Of a stretch of 64,000 nucleotides of DNA, positions 44,753 through 55,010 are shown one piece after another. The DNA is from Progne subis subis (taxonomy: Eukaryota; Chordata; Aves; Passeriformes; Hirundinidae). Made by a program: the position numbers and the translations under genes. Under the pieces are notes generated by a model. That model made no database searches. It was not told the origin of the DNA and worked only from the letters and a program-made list of their open reading frames with translations. How positions within the stretch are numbered: position 1 is the first letter of the stretch; every line of letters starts with the position of its first letter. The stretch spans positions 806,001 to 870,000 of the forward strand of contig JAKJHU010000168.1 in NCBI GenBank assembly GCA_022316685.1, given 5' to 3'.

Positions 44753-46660
44753 GGAGGGTGGCCATATATTTCATTTGAGTTGTCTCTGCTCAGGCCGGGC
44801 TGAGCTGTGATCAGGATTTCTTTCTGCAGGGTTAGATTTGCAGCAATGGCAGGAATCCCCTGCTCCAGGTTTCTCATGGTGATGGGGGCACAGTCAGGGA
44901 AACTGCCAGCAAACCCTCCCATCTCAGCCCATCTGTGGAAACCAATTCCTGTGTCTCAGTCCTGATCTAGAGTCAGCAAAAAAATGTACAGGGGGGTCTT
45001 CAGCCTCTGCAAAGATCACACTTGGTTCAGAATGAGGTAGTCAATATCTGGCAAAATGGAGATTCCTCTTCCATCCTCCTGAGAGGGGCCTCTTGTCCCA
45101 GCATGAGAGACCGCTCTGTACAGGCCCTTCTGGTGAGATGTGGGACGTGACCCTTCTGCACTTTTCTGGGAGGCTGCCAGAGGAGCCAAGCTGGTGTACA
45201 GTGGTAGAAGTAAAGACTCATCCAGCAGGAGAGGGCAGAGGAGGGTGGAATGAAGCTGTTTTGGAATGGGCACATAGCTAGGAGCTTACTAGCAGTCCTG
45301 AACTGCACCCAGAAAAACCATGTCCTCTTCCCTTAGACTGTTCCATGTGGATCCTGCACCACAGGAGGATGCTGGAAAGTTTGGGAAGGGTCTTGGTGAA
45401 CTCCCTGAAAAGGGAACGCTCCTGCAGTGTCTCTGACCTCTACCTGCAAGGTTGATATCCAGCTCCTTGTGCCTAGTTCAAGTGCCCCCCTCCCTTGTAA
45501 TTGCTCACCCACAGCTGCCTTATCAGAACAATCCCTGCTCCAACCAACCCTGCAGGCTGGCACTGGAGTGAGGGAACCTTGAGGAACAGTGGTGGGCACT
45601 GGAATTTCAGTGAGGGGAGCAGGAGACAACCTGACCTGGGCTGCTCGTGAGGCCAAACTGGAGGGCCCCTGAGGAATGGCAGTCTCTGCTGACCATTTTG
45701 TGGTGTTCCCCAGACAAACCTAAACCCACAAAGCAAACAGCCCTTCATAGTCCAGTGGACTCTGGTTCCCAACTCCTATATTTATTCAAAGTACCCAGAC
45801 CAAACAGTCACTTCTGGAAGCCTTAGGGACCACAGCTTTTGGGGGATGGGAAAAATGTTTCCTGGGTTTTGGCTGTTTTTTTAAGAAAGAGAAGAGCATG
45901 CTTCCATGCTCTATCTCCCTCACCCAAATGCCTTTTTTGACCAGTTGAACAATTTCAGTCAATTCTGACCAGTGGGTAGAGGTATAAAGTGTAGTAAAAA
46001 GTATTCTGTTGGGTGGGATGACAATCTCAAGTCCCTTCTGTCACCAAAAGAAAGCTTGAGCATGTGCTCAAGTTATCTGAGATGCGGCAGGGCAGCATGA
46101 TTTCAGAGCAGTGGGGAGAGAAAGGTGAAGACCATGGGAGCAGGAGGGCACAAAGTCATGGGAGCAATGTCATCCCTGACACCAGAGGGTTTCTGACCAC
46201 CCAAAATGCACTGTTGCTTCTTGGCAGAGCTTAACCTGACATGTGTGGGATCACTAGTGAAGGTCTGGGGCCAGGTGTGGGCTCAGCAGCCAGAGCAGAA
46301 GCAGTCCATCAAAACCTGCCTCTAGGGATTCCTGGCCACCTCCCATCCCTTCTCTGTGGATGGGAGAATTCTGAAAAGCAGTCCCAAGTGTGTCACCCCC
46401 CAAAATATGCCATTCACGTCACACAGCGGTGCTAAGTAGGAGGGACTCTGCTTCCAACACAGTGAGCAGGGCTGGCACCAGGGTCAGGCTGTGTCTCCAC
46501 GGGAGAGGGCATATGTGGGCAAGCTGCTGGCCTTCAGTGGGGAGCCCCTTGCTTTTGGACCTGTTGCTCACACAGCCAGGAAGCCCCAAGGTCCAATTGC
46601 TGGGAGCAGGTACTGGCACCCAGGGCTGGAACTGTCCAGAGCTGGGATGTCACAGGGGAA
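44753..46660. other. LTD intron 9, nothing else recognised
   Basis: No additional LTD exon was found here. Exons 9 and 10 join in phase without one. Confidence 0.5.
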
Positions 46661-46663
46661 AAA

Positions 46664-46882
46664 AGGGACAGTCTGGGACAGCCCAACCTGTTGTTGCCCA
46701 GAGCAGCTGTGGCATCCCTGAAAGTGTTCCAGGCCAGGTTGGGTGGGGCTTGGAGCAACCTCGGATCGTGGAAGGTGTCCCTGTCCATGGCAGGGGGTTG
46801 GACTAGATGACCTTGAAACGTTCCTTTCAACTCAATCCAACCCAACCTGGCCCAATCCAACCCATTCTGAGACTCTGACTGT
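46664..46882 (+). mobile_element. CR1 3' end, plus orientation
   Basis: 'gttgcccagagcagctgtgg', 'gaaagtgttccaggccagg', 'ggaaggtgtccctgtcc' and 'ggactagatgaccttgaaac'. The end has a run of 'ccaaccc' units instead of the usual ATTCTATG repeat. It stops about 60 bp before exon 10. Confidence 0.9.
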
Positions 46883-46945
46883 GTGACCTCCTAGGCTGGG
46901 AAAGGTCATGGCTGTAATGGCTCTTCTCTGCCTTTGTTCCCTCAG

Positions 46946-47035
46946 CTTCCTTCCAGGGCTGGGAAATTGCCCTGTTTGTCATGGGATCTCTCCTGCTCCT
47001 GTTACTATTGGCCTGGCTTTTTATTTCATCAAAAG
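46946..47035 (+). pseudogene. LTD gene exon 10: transmembrane segment
   Basis: Acceptor 'ctttgttccctcag', donor AAAAG|GTGAGA. Reads TSFQGWEIALFVMGSLLLLL and LLAWLFISSK: one helix of about 22 residues followed by Lys, the polarity of a type I protein given the N-terminal signal peptide. Intact, phase 1. Confidence 0.82.
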
Positions 47036-47726
47036 GTGAGAAACCACCCTCCTATCTGCTGTGCATCCCTCACCCTCTCCTTCCCCAGGGCCTCCTCTCT
47101 AATTGCTGCATGGAGACCTGCTCCTTCACTCAGGTGAATACCTACACTACCTTCAAACGTTCAATATGTTGCTCCTCATTTTTGCAGCAAAGTCCTGTCT
47201 TTTTTGCAAAGCCCCTTTGTTTCTGACAGAGCAGACTGCAGGTTCATTATGAGGTTGAGATAACACCAGTAAATCCTGGATGATGCTGAGCATATTAGTG
47301 GGTGCAGTGTAAGGGCCATCAGGGGTACTGACAACACGCTGTGGTAGGAGAGCAGAAAGCTGAAAGCATGTGGCACACAACAGATGCTGTGGCCACAGGG
47401 AAGAACTCTTCCTTTGGAGCAGGGTGAAAATGACACACACCTTAGGATTACCTTGGTGGGAAACACCTTCCACATTATAACATGACACCATTTTAAATAA
47501 CAACTTGTTGTTCCCCAATACGGTCAGGAGGGAAACAACAGCTGAACACTCAGGCTGTATGTCTGTCTGAAATAAATGTTACAGTGGATGGGTTATTTAA
47601 CCACCTCAGGTGATTCATTTTTATTAATTTTTACTGAGGGATTTTTAGCACTGGATAAGGGGCTGATGTGCAAGAGTTAGAAATGAGGAAAGTTCTTAGA
47701 ATACATTTGGGGAATAAAAAACCCAG

Positions 47727-47752
47727 TATAAATATATATATATATATATATT
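47727..47752. repeat. (TA)n microsatellite
   Basis: About 12 TA units within LTD intron 10, followed by 'ttttaaataa'. The rest of intron 10 (47036-47990) holds nothing recognised. Confidence 0.9.
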
Positions 47753-47990
47753 TTAAATAACTTAAGAAAGAGCCTAAGTCAGATTTAGGGAAACCACGGT
47801 GGTTTTAAGTACACATGCCAGGGAATAGCAGCTGTTCTCCTGTTTTCCTCCAAAACGTTGACAGGAAACCATGCCTGCTGAGTGCTGGTCATCCAGCCTC
47901 TTCTTTTCATACCTGAGGTGTAGATTAGCTGCCTTATGCAAAAGAGCAGAGCAACTGATCATGTGTTTTTCTTCATCTGTTGCTTTTCAG

Positions 47991-48052
47991 ACGTCCCCAA
48001 AATGACCAACATTGAAATGAATGACCGCAGGCAGATGGCAGCAGACTTCTAG
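47991..48052 (+). pseudogene. LTD gene exon 11: cytoplasmic tail and stop
   Basis: Acceptor 'catctgttgcttttcag'. Reads DVPKMTNIEMNDRRQMAADF and then TAG at 48050-48052. The short polar tail shows no obvious kinase, ITIM or sorting motif. No AATAAA was recognised close downstream. Confidence 0.78.
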
Positions 48053-49288
48053 TGCTCCAGAATACAGCTGGGTCTGACAGCCCTGGGGCCAGCGATGTGT
48101 CTTAGGGGAGCAGTGGGGGTGTTCAGCTCCTCCATGCACCAAGGCTGCTGCAGAGACCTGCCATATGCATCTACACCTGTGCATGCGTGTACAGCTCTGT
48201 GTGTGTGTCTGTGTACAAACACCTGAATTTTTACCCTTCTTAATTTTGACATTAGACTCAAGGAGACCTCAGAAACAGGCTGGGGACTTCTCACAGGCAT
48301 AGGTTGTGCCAAGCTTGGTGCCCGCACAGACAGAAGCCTGCTTGGCTGAGGAAGGACACATGCTCTGCCTCCACTCGGGATTCACTGCTGGATGCTGAGC
48401 CAAGGCCACCTCCATCAGACCTTTCTTCCTGGCAGGCAAGGTCAGTCTCTAGTCCTTCTGGAGTCCATTGCTCAGTGAGGGCCCATCAGCCTTCCCTGTG
48501 CCCTTCTGGTCCAGGCAAGGGGATTGTCAGCATCACCTGCTCTACTAGAGCAGCTCAGCACCACCAGCAGCCTGCTCTAGGGACAACCCTTGCAATTGGG
48601 GATCACAACCCGGAGGGTGTGCTGCCCAGGAAAATGGGTTAGAGAGCTCAACACTCAATCAGTTTCTGACCAGGTGCAACTCTTATTGGTATGGTCCTGG
48701 CCAGATCTTGCCAGACAGTGGAAAGCAGCTGCACCAGACTCCAGGTCTGCTGAGTTTGTGGAGTAAGGAAGATGGAATCTGCCCAGTAAAAGACTGTTTC
48801 CTACACAGTCTGATCTATCCCTAACGGTGCAGCAGCTGATAACAGGCTCCAACAACATCGTGTGTGGAGCACTCGTCTCACCTCATGTATTTCTGCACCC
48901 TGTGCAGTTCCATGCGTGCTGATAGTGACCCAGACAGATCCAGCCTGCTCACTGGCCGGGTGAGGGGCAGAGAAAACGCATATACTGATCCCACACTGGT
49001 TCTGAACCATGGCGTAGACAGATTTTTACTGAACAAGGTTCTGTGGAGGGGAGGGCAAGATTGATCATCATGGCATTGACCCTCATGAGAAGGAAGCCTC
49101 CTTTATCCTTGGCATCCCACCTCCCTGCTGTGTCCATCTTAGCTGCATCTCCTCCTTGGAGGCAACTGCCTTCTGCTGAAGTCCAGCCAGCTCCAGAGCC
49201 AGCCATGATGAGCAGCACAGAAGGAGCAAAGCCTCAGCCTTCCACTGTCCAGCACAAAACTGCTGGCACACACAGGCCTTGCAGGAGC
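48053..49288. other. Convergent intergenic region / 3' UTRs
   Basis: About 1.2 kb between the stop codons of the two convergent genes. It probably holds both 3' UTRs. No AATAAA on the plus strand or TTTATT for the minus gene was seen within it, so polyadenylation sites are unplaced. Confidence 0.5.
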
Positions 49289-49666
49289 TCAGATCAGCTC
49301 CATCTTGAACTGGCTGAAGTTTGGCATGGTGGGTGTGGGCTCAGCCATGCTGCTGAAGGGGCCACAGGGCTGGGTGGCTGGCACAGTGTTGTGGCTTATG
49401 GTGGAGCTGAGCTGCTGCAGTGTCATCAGCACCTCCTGCTGCAGCCGCTGCTGCTGCTCCTGCTGGCGTTCCAGGCGGCACTGTCGCTCCAGCACCGCGT
49501 GCAGGGCCTGGCTCAGCTTCTGTACCTCCATCTGTACAGCATCCAGCTTCTCAGCAATGGCGGGGCAGCTGGGAGCAGTGGGGGGCACTGGTCCACCCCA
49601 AGCAAGGCTGTGATTTCCTGGACCCACAGGGTTTGGCAAGGCAGTCTGAGTGCTGGCATCTTTGAC
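49289..49666 (-). CDS. HTH gene exon 3 (residues 194-318, stop)
   Basis: Acceptor 'tcccactgttccag'. Begins VKDASTQTALPNP, then a Pro-rich linker, then the coiled coil (KLDAVQMEVQKLSQALHAVL, then LERQCRLERQQEQQQRLQQE, then LMTLQQLSSTIS). The CAG/CTG-rich DNA encoding Gln and Leu also keeps the opposite strand open, which should not be read as a gene. Confidence 0.82.
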   Translation of the reverse strand, partial: VKDASTQTALPNPVGPGNHSLAWGGPVPPTAPSCPAIAEKLDAVQMEVQKLSQALHAVLERQCRLERQQEQQQRLQQEVLMTLQQLSSTISHNTVPATQPCGPFSSMAEPTPTMPNFSQFKMELI

Positions 49667-52590
49667 CTGGAACAGTGGGAGGTGGGAGAGAAGGGAATGT
49701 GAAATAATATCAGCTGCCCATTTGTTTAACAAGAGATTTATTCTGCACTTAGCTAAAAGTCGCAGAGAAGAGCTCCCAGAGAAAGTCATCACCTTGTTGC
49801 AGACCTCTAGACCTCACAATGCACTGTGCTTCAGCCCTACCCAGCCCCTAAGCTGCTGCTCCATTGGAGCCCCTGGTGCACCTTGTTGTTAGCACATGCA
49901 GATCTGTCCTGGGTGAGTGCTGCTGAACGGCAGTGGGGCTGCCCATGCTGATGCCAGGCCTTTGCTCTCTGCAAGGACAGAAATATCTCCTGGATTTTGC
50001 TTTCCAGCCTTGGGTGGCTAGAAGAACCTCCTGAGATGGTATTGACACCAAGCCCTAAAGAGAAGTTTGTGAGCTGCCAGTTGGAGGCCAAGCCTGGCAG
50101 CGACTGGTATGTCCATGGCCAGCAGTGAATGCTGGCTGGAGGCAAGTGGGCCCATGGCCTCACCCCCACCCAGAGGGGCTTCCCAGATACATTCGCCAAG
50201 TGCCACGGTGTGCTGGTTTTGCATTGACTGAAGAAAGCTGTGGCAAAAAACCCATTAGTGACTAGCTTTGAATATGGACAACCTGTGGAATTAATTAGAG
50301 TTAGAAGTGTTTCTGGATTACGCAGGTTAAAAATCAGAGAATCTCGGGAAAAGCCCTTTTTCCTTCTGGCCTGGGGAGCAGGTAACAAGCAGCCTGTCCC
50401 GCTCCGTACAGCGGGCTGGGCCAGGCCGCACCGCTCTGCTGCGCTGGCGGGGCCGGGCCTGGCCGGGCCCCCACGATCCAGTAGATGCCAGCAGGAGAGG
50501 AGACCATGGCTACTAACATCTAGCTTACTTTAAGGCCTGCCTCACCGCTGGCCTGGGCCGAGGGAGGTGTCCGCCAGGCTCCCAGGAGAAGCTCCAGGCC
50601 TAGGTTGGGCCATGCCCACCCCGGTGCCGCTGAGGGGTGAGGGATGCATCTGTCAGCCAGCCTGAGTTCTCTGGCCACTCTGATCTTGGTGTGATGCTAC
50701 TGAGGCCCCCCTCTATCAGCGCAGCTTTGAAATCCAACACAGTGAGCCACAGCCCGAGAGAGAGTAAGTTACTAACACTTACACTGTACAAATGAGACCT
50801 GAGGACATTAACCCTCCTCCTAAGTGAGAGGAAAAGGACAGAGTGGGATGCGGAGAGACACAGCATGCGACTGAAGTCAGTGAAGAGAGAGAAAGAGAGT
50901 GAAAGTCCTAGGTGGAAGGAAGATTGAGAAGTTGCTTAGTTTAGGCTGGACTTCTCTCGTGAGGCTATGGAGAATGGACTAAAATATCCCTGTTACTTAC
51001 AGAACGTTTTTTGGGGGGGATGCAAAGTTCTAGTCATAGCTGTGAACTGATGTAGCTGTGATCTAATGAAGAATTTTGAACAGAGAAGATAGAGAGAAAG
51101 AGATATGAAGCCCTCTACCTCCAGGGAAAGAGTTCTGTTTCTGGAGATGACGGTAACTTTAAAGATAGATAAAGAGAACCTTTGTTTTATACTAGAACGG
51201 TCTTCCTTAAACTGTACCCTAATAAGCTGATATGCCCATGAGCGCAGCTGTGGGAAGGCTGTCAAATGGAAGGGACTTCACAGTTTGCAGAATTCCCTGG
51301 GTGGCTGCAGATTCATGACATGGGAACCACCAGAGAACTGTTTCTTTTGGCGATGTCTCTATGGGATTTCTAAGAGAGGCCCCTCTCCCTAAGAACTGAT
51401 GAAAGACTATTCGAAAGTAGTGAAACTAACTGAAAATCCCAGGTCTTGTCTCTTTATGTTGTCATTGGGAAAGTGAACAGTTGTAGGGGGAGGAGAAGTG
51501 TTTTAAAGGTTTCATTCTGATTCTTATTAATTTTTTTTCTTGTAGTTTTGTTAATAAACCTGTCTTTTTACCTTTTAAGTTTTGAGCCTGCTTTGCTTTT
51601 CTCCTAATCCTATCTCACAGAAGAAAAAGAATGAATAATTCTAGTAAGCACTTACATCATTACACTGATTTTGAGAAACAAATTAGTGAACATGAAACCA
51701 CTACACAGGGTTAGCATTGCTGGGGAGTGCAGCTAGCAGAGGTTGGGAATACTTTGGGAGCCTTTCACCCCCAGAAGCCTGCCCCCACCACATAGTATAG
51801 ATGTAGCAGGGTACTACGCACAGCTGGCCAAATGGTAGCAGCTCCTGGCCAGAGCACATGGACTCTCCCATCCTGCCATTCTACCTTTTTCTGCAGAACA
51901 GCCCTGTCCACAGTCTTCTTTTTCACCATCAGAGCTGAGTTCTGGGTGACAGGTGTGACCAGCTGCCCCCGGCTGGGAAGTGGCTGGGGTGGGGGGGCCA
52001 GGCACCCCAGAGCAGTCCCTGGAGCCAGGGCTGTGCCTGTGGAGCTGTCATCACCTGCAACAATAGAGAAACACCTCAAAAGGAAGCCCTTGGGGGGGTC
52101 TCCAGTGGGGAACGGGGCCCTTTCATGAGCCCAGCAGTGCCAGGAAGCGGCCATGGTGAACCCTGTGGGGCCAGGCCTTACCATTCCCAGGGGACAGCCC
52201 CATAGGCAGAGCGTCCCCAAGCTGCCCACCATCCTTGCAGAGCGAGGCCACACCGACAATCTGGATGCCCTCCTTGGTGTCCTTGCTGCCAGCAGAGCAG
52301 GGCGCCTGGCTGCCCATAGGATCCCCAGTGGGCCGTGCAGGGTGCCAGGTGCCCAGCAGCCTGGAGGGCTCAGCCTCATGCCCCTGCAGCGGGGGCCAGG
52401 GCTGGTCCCCATCCCAGCCACCTGCCACTGACCCTGGCTCCACACTCTTCCTCTTGAGGAAGAGGTACACGGCCTGCGGCGTCACCCGGATGTCATCCAG
52501 CTCCAGCACCTTCTTGATCTTGCGGAAGCTCAGCCCGGCCCTGCGCAGCTCCACGATCCTCCTCTTGGCATGGTCATCTAGCCGGCCCAT
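49289..52590 (-). CDS. HTH / coiled-coil protein, 3 exons, 318 aa
   Basis: Exons 52590-52182, 52054-51885 and 49666-49289 join in frame to 319 codons including stop, with no lesion. The start chosen is MGRLDDHAKRRI (good context gcagcaATGg); an in-frame ATG 23 codons upstream is possible but gives a low-complexity leader. Residues about 5-48 (HAKRRIVELRRAGLSFRKIK, then RVTPQAVYLFLKRK) form a helix-turn-helix like the N-terminal DNA-binding domain of Tc1/mariner transposases and paired-type proteins. There is no DDE catalytic domain. The middle (about 49-228) is Pro/Gly/Ser-rich and probably disordered. Residues about 229-284 form a Gln/Leu/Glu-rich coiled coil with no Pro, likely for oligomerisation, followed by a short acidic-hydrophobic end (FKMELI). 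It is probably a nuclear DNA-binding or regulatory protein; the target is unknown. I do not recognise a named ortholog. Confidence 0.82.
50209..51705 (+). mobile_element. 1.5-kb solo LTR in intron 2 of the HTH gene
   Basis: 1497 bp, TGTGCTGG to CCACTACA, flanked by CACGG (50204-50208) and CAGGG (51706-51710), a 5-bp duplication with one mismatch. Its 3' third aligns with the LTR at 32267-33901 ('gagcctgctttgcttttctc', 'aatttt...gttaataaac'), but the 5' part and the extreme 3' end differ, so it is a related subfamily. It is antisense to the host gene. Confidence 0.82.
51885..52054 (-). CDS. HTH gene exon 2 (residues 137-193)
   Basis: Acceptor 'tctctattgttgcag' and donor AAAAAG|GTAGAA, 170 bp. 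A Pro-rich segment is followed by a basic stretch (ALMVKKKTVDRAVLQKK) that could serve as a nuclear localisation signal. It joins exon 1 in phase 1 and exon 3 in phase 0. Confidence 0.8.
52182..52590 (-). CDS. HTH gene exon 1 (residues 1-136)
   Basis: Contains the whole helix-turn-helix and a Gly/Pro-rich linker. It ends GGGAATG|GTAAGG (phase 1). The surrounding sequence is GC-rich but not a clear CpG island, so a noncoding upstream exon may exist. Confidence 0.8.
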
Positions 52591-54540
52591 TGCTGCCGGA
52601 CCCGTCCTGTGCCCAGCACCTACATCCCTGAAGCGCAGCTGTGCTGGGGATGCTGGCACCTCCCCAGGCAGCTCTATGCCCCGAGACGGTGCCCAGGCTC
52701 AGCTAGTCCCTCGCTGCCAGGCTGCCGGCCCTTGCCCTGCATCCATGTGGTGCCATCCCCAGCAGTGACATGGTTCCCAGATGGAAAGGGTGAAGGAGAT
52801 GGCTCTTCCAACAGGAATATGGACAGCCCCAAGCCTGTCCCTTGCTCACGTGGAGCCCCTTTAGAGAGAGGGGTCCAGCTTGATTCCACAGTCTGCCAAG
52901 GGCACAGAGAATGGTGACAGGCTTGGCTCTGCTCAGTGTCCCAAACTGGACATCGATCCCACCCTGCCAGCAGCACAACAAGGAATCAGAAGTGGTCAGG
53001 GTCCCGAGCAGCAACTCAGTGTACCGGGAAGGCTGGTGAGAGTGCTGGCAAGTGACAGATCATTGCACAAGGCTGGCAAGACCCCATTGTGTTTGCCTGG
53101 TGGTCCAGAAGGTCATGGCAAGCAGAATTGTAGAAACTCCACGTGGGAACTGCTGGTGCTGCAGAGCCTGCCCTTGGGTCTGAAGACGACACCGTCCTGT
53201 ACCTTTGGGAGAAGCAAATGCAACCACTGATACACCCATTGTAAAGAAGGCACAACTATAAATATAATGGCTGCATTTCCTGTACTTCCCCTCCCACACC
53301 AGGTACCCGGCTGTACCACACAGGGATATACCTATATATGTCTATATATGCACATGTATGCGTCTACATAACTATGGTGGAGAGTTTTTTCCACTTTCTA
53401 CCAAATTCCTTAATCTGCAGGCATTTCTTGGACCCTCAGTGCTGCAACTGCACCCTAAAGGACATACTTTTGGGTTTCATTGCACTAAAATAAATCCAAG
53501 AATTGCCAGAAGGCAGCAAAACACTTTTCTGATTAGAGACTATGTCAAGTGACTGCTGCCAAGCAAATGTGATATAGGAGTCCCTTCCAAACCACACTTT
53601 CCATGGCACTTGTGAATCCTAAAAAAGACAATAATGTGTTATGTTGGTGAAGGAGGCACAGAGACTATTGCACATAAGCCTCAGGGAGAAATGCAGTCAA
53701 TTTGACAGAGGAGTTTTTGCCCCTCTGCATCTTACTTGTTCCATGGCAAAAAAAAGACACATTAGCTCCAGAGATGTAGGTAGGCTATACATTGATCCAG
53801 CTCTGTTTATGTCTAAAGGCCATCCCATGCCCTGCTGTATGCACTAGGAGCCTTGTAGGTAAGAGCTGGGGCAGTAGATATTGGAAAGCAGACATCCTTG
53901 GATGCAGACACTACAGTTGCAGAACAAGAGCAAAAGGTCAGAAATTCTCAACCTTCCCCATGTCAAGGGAAGATGCTCCAAGGAGACCACCACCTTGAAG
54001 CTGCCGGTGTGAGGAGCTTGCGCCCTGGCAATATACTTTGACCTCCTCCCATAGGGTGTCTAGACACAGCCAGAGGACACTGGAGTATCTGGGCAGCTGG
54101 TGACAGAAACATATAATTTACATAAATGTCAGGAAAGCCAACAGCCATGGCTGCCAGCCTTCACAGGGAAGATGAGACCCTGGAGAAGCATGAACTCCAC
54201 ACTGCATCTCCCCCAGTTCCCTCTCCACTGAAAATGTTGCCCTCTGTGTACCATCCCCATGTCCCAAAACCCTCCTGTCACATACTCATCCCCTTCAGCC
54301 CCTCCCCAGTCCTCGACTGAGGTTCCACCATGCTGCCCTGCTTTCCTGGGCTTGGGGAAAGTTCATGGGAGGCACAGACCATCCCTACCCTACTAACCCC
54401 ACATAAGCTCAGCATTCCCAATTCAGTGTTCCCTCAGAACCCCCCATTTGTTGGAGGGGCAGGAGGATGAGGCAAGAATGGCTTCAGGGTAGCAGGGCAT
54501 GGCTGTGGACAGCAGCTCCATGGAGAAACCATCAATGCTC
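52591..54540. other. Upstream of the HTH gene; nothing recognised
   Basis: Expected to hold the promoter or 5' UTR of the HTH gene, but no TATA box or strong CpG island was seen. A short run of 'tatatgtctatatatgcac' lies near 53335. Confidence 0.4.
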
Positions 54541-54544
54541 AAGG

Positions 54545-54677
54545 CTTCACCCTTTTCTCCAGGCTAAACAACCCCAGCTCCCTCAGGCATTCCTCGTAAG
54601 ATTTACCCTCTAGACCCTTCCCCAGCTTTATCGCTGTTCTCTGGACTCACTTCAGCAACTCATTGTCTCTTCTGATT
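54545..54677 (-). mobile_element. CR1 internal fragment, minus orientation
   Basis: 'cttttctccaggctaaacaac', 'cagctccctcaggcattcc' and 'agacccttccccagcttt', a truncated CR1 piece that belongs 5' of the next copy's region and so is a separate insertion. Confidence 0.82.
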
Positions 54678-54682
54678 TGAAG

Positions 54683-55010
54683 AATCCAGAAATGCTTTGG
54701 ATTGGAAGGGACCTTAAAGCTCATTTCACTCCCCTGCCATGGGTGGAGACACCCTCCACTATCCCAGTTTCACCCAAGCCCCATCCAGCCCGGCCTTGAA
54801 CACTTCCAGGGGCAGCTACAGTTTCTCTGGGCAACCTCTGCCAGGGCCTCACCACCCTCACAGGGAAGACTTTCTTCCTAATATCTCATCTAAACCTAAT
54901 CTCTGACAGTTTGAAGCCATTCCCCCTTGTCCTATCCCTAGATGCTCTTGTAAAAAGTATCTCTTCATGTCCCTTGTAAGCTCCCTTCGAGTACTGGGAG
55001 GCCAAGTCAT
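54683..55010 (-). mobile_element. CR1 3' region, minus orientation
   Basis: 'ggattggaagggaccttaaa', 'ccggccttgaacacttccag', 'ctctgggcaacctctgccag', 'cccccttgtcctatcccta' and 'cttgtaaaaagtatctc' in order. Confidence 0.93.

Larger units (their letters stand above)
29723..48052 (+). pseudogene. LTD-domain type I membrane protein gene, 11 exons, disrupted
   Basis: The eleven traceable coding exons total about 2.8 kb (roughly 940 codons). In order the product would have a signal peptide (residues 1-23, hydrophobic core FMVLVYLF), LTD1 (pattern LLISEVN...EFVELYHTSG...LDGYYLVLY...GFFLIGSSS...NGPDAIALY), LTD2, a non-LTD spacer, LTD3, LTD4, a transmembrane helix and a short basic/acidic tail ending AADF. 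Each LTD is followed by a tail with a Cys near the end (PTPGRDNHC, PTPGMFNDC, VTPLGENC, PSPGLQNSC). LTD folds are Ig-like beta sandwiches known from lamins and from extracellular bacterial and animal proteins. I know of no assigned function for this membrane form and give no symbol. Lesions: TGA at 30308, frame change near 35860, frame change near 39390, TAG at 40873, frame change near 42880, and no evident donor after exon 2. Exons 8-11 look intact. Sequencing error is an alternative, but the neighbouring gene is clean. Confidence 0.75.

Noticed and set aside
49305..49665. Plus-strand open frames opposite HTH exon 3
   Set aside because: They are mirror frames of the Gln/Leu-rich coiled coil (CTG/CAG-rich DNA) and have no independent signals.
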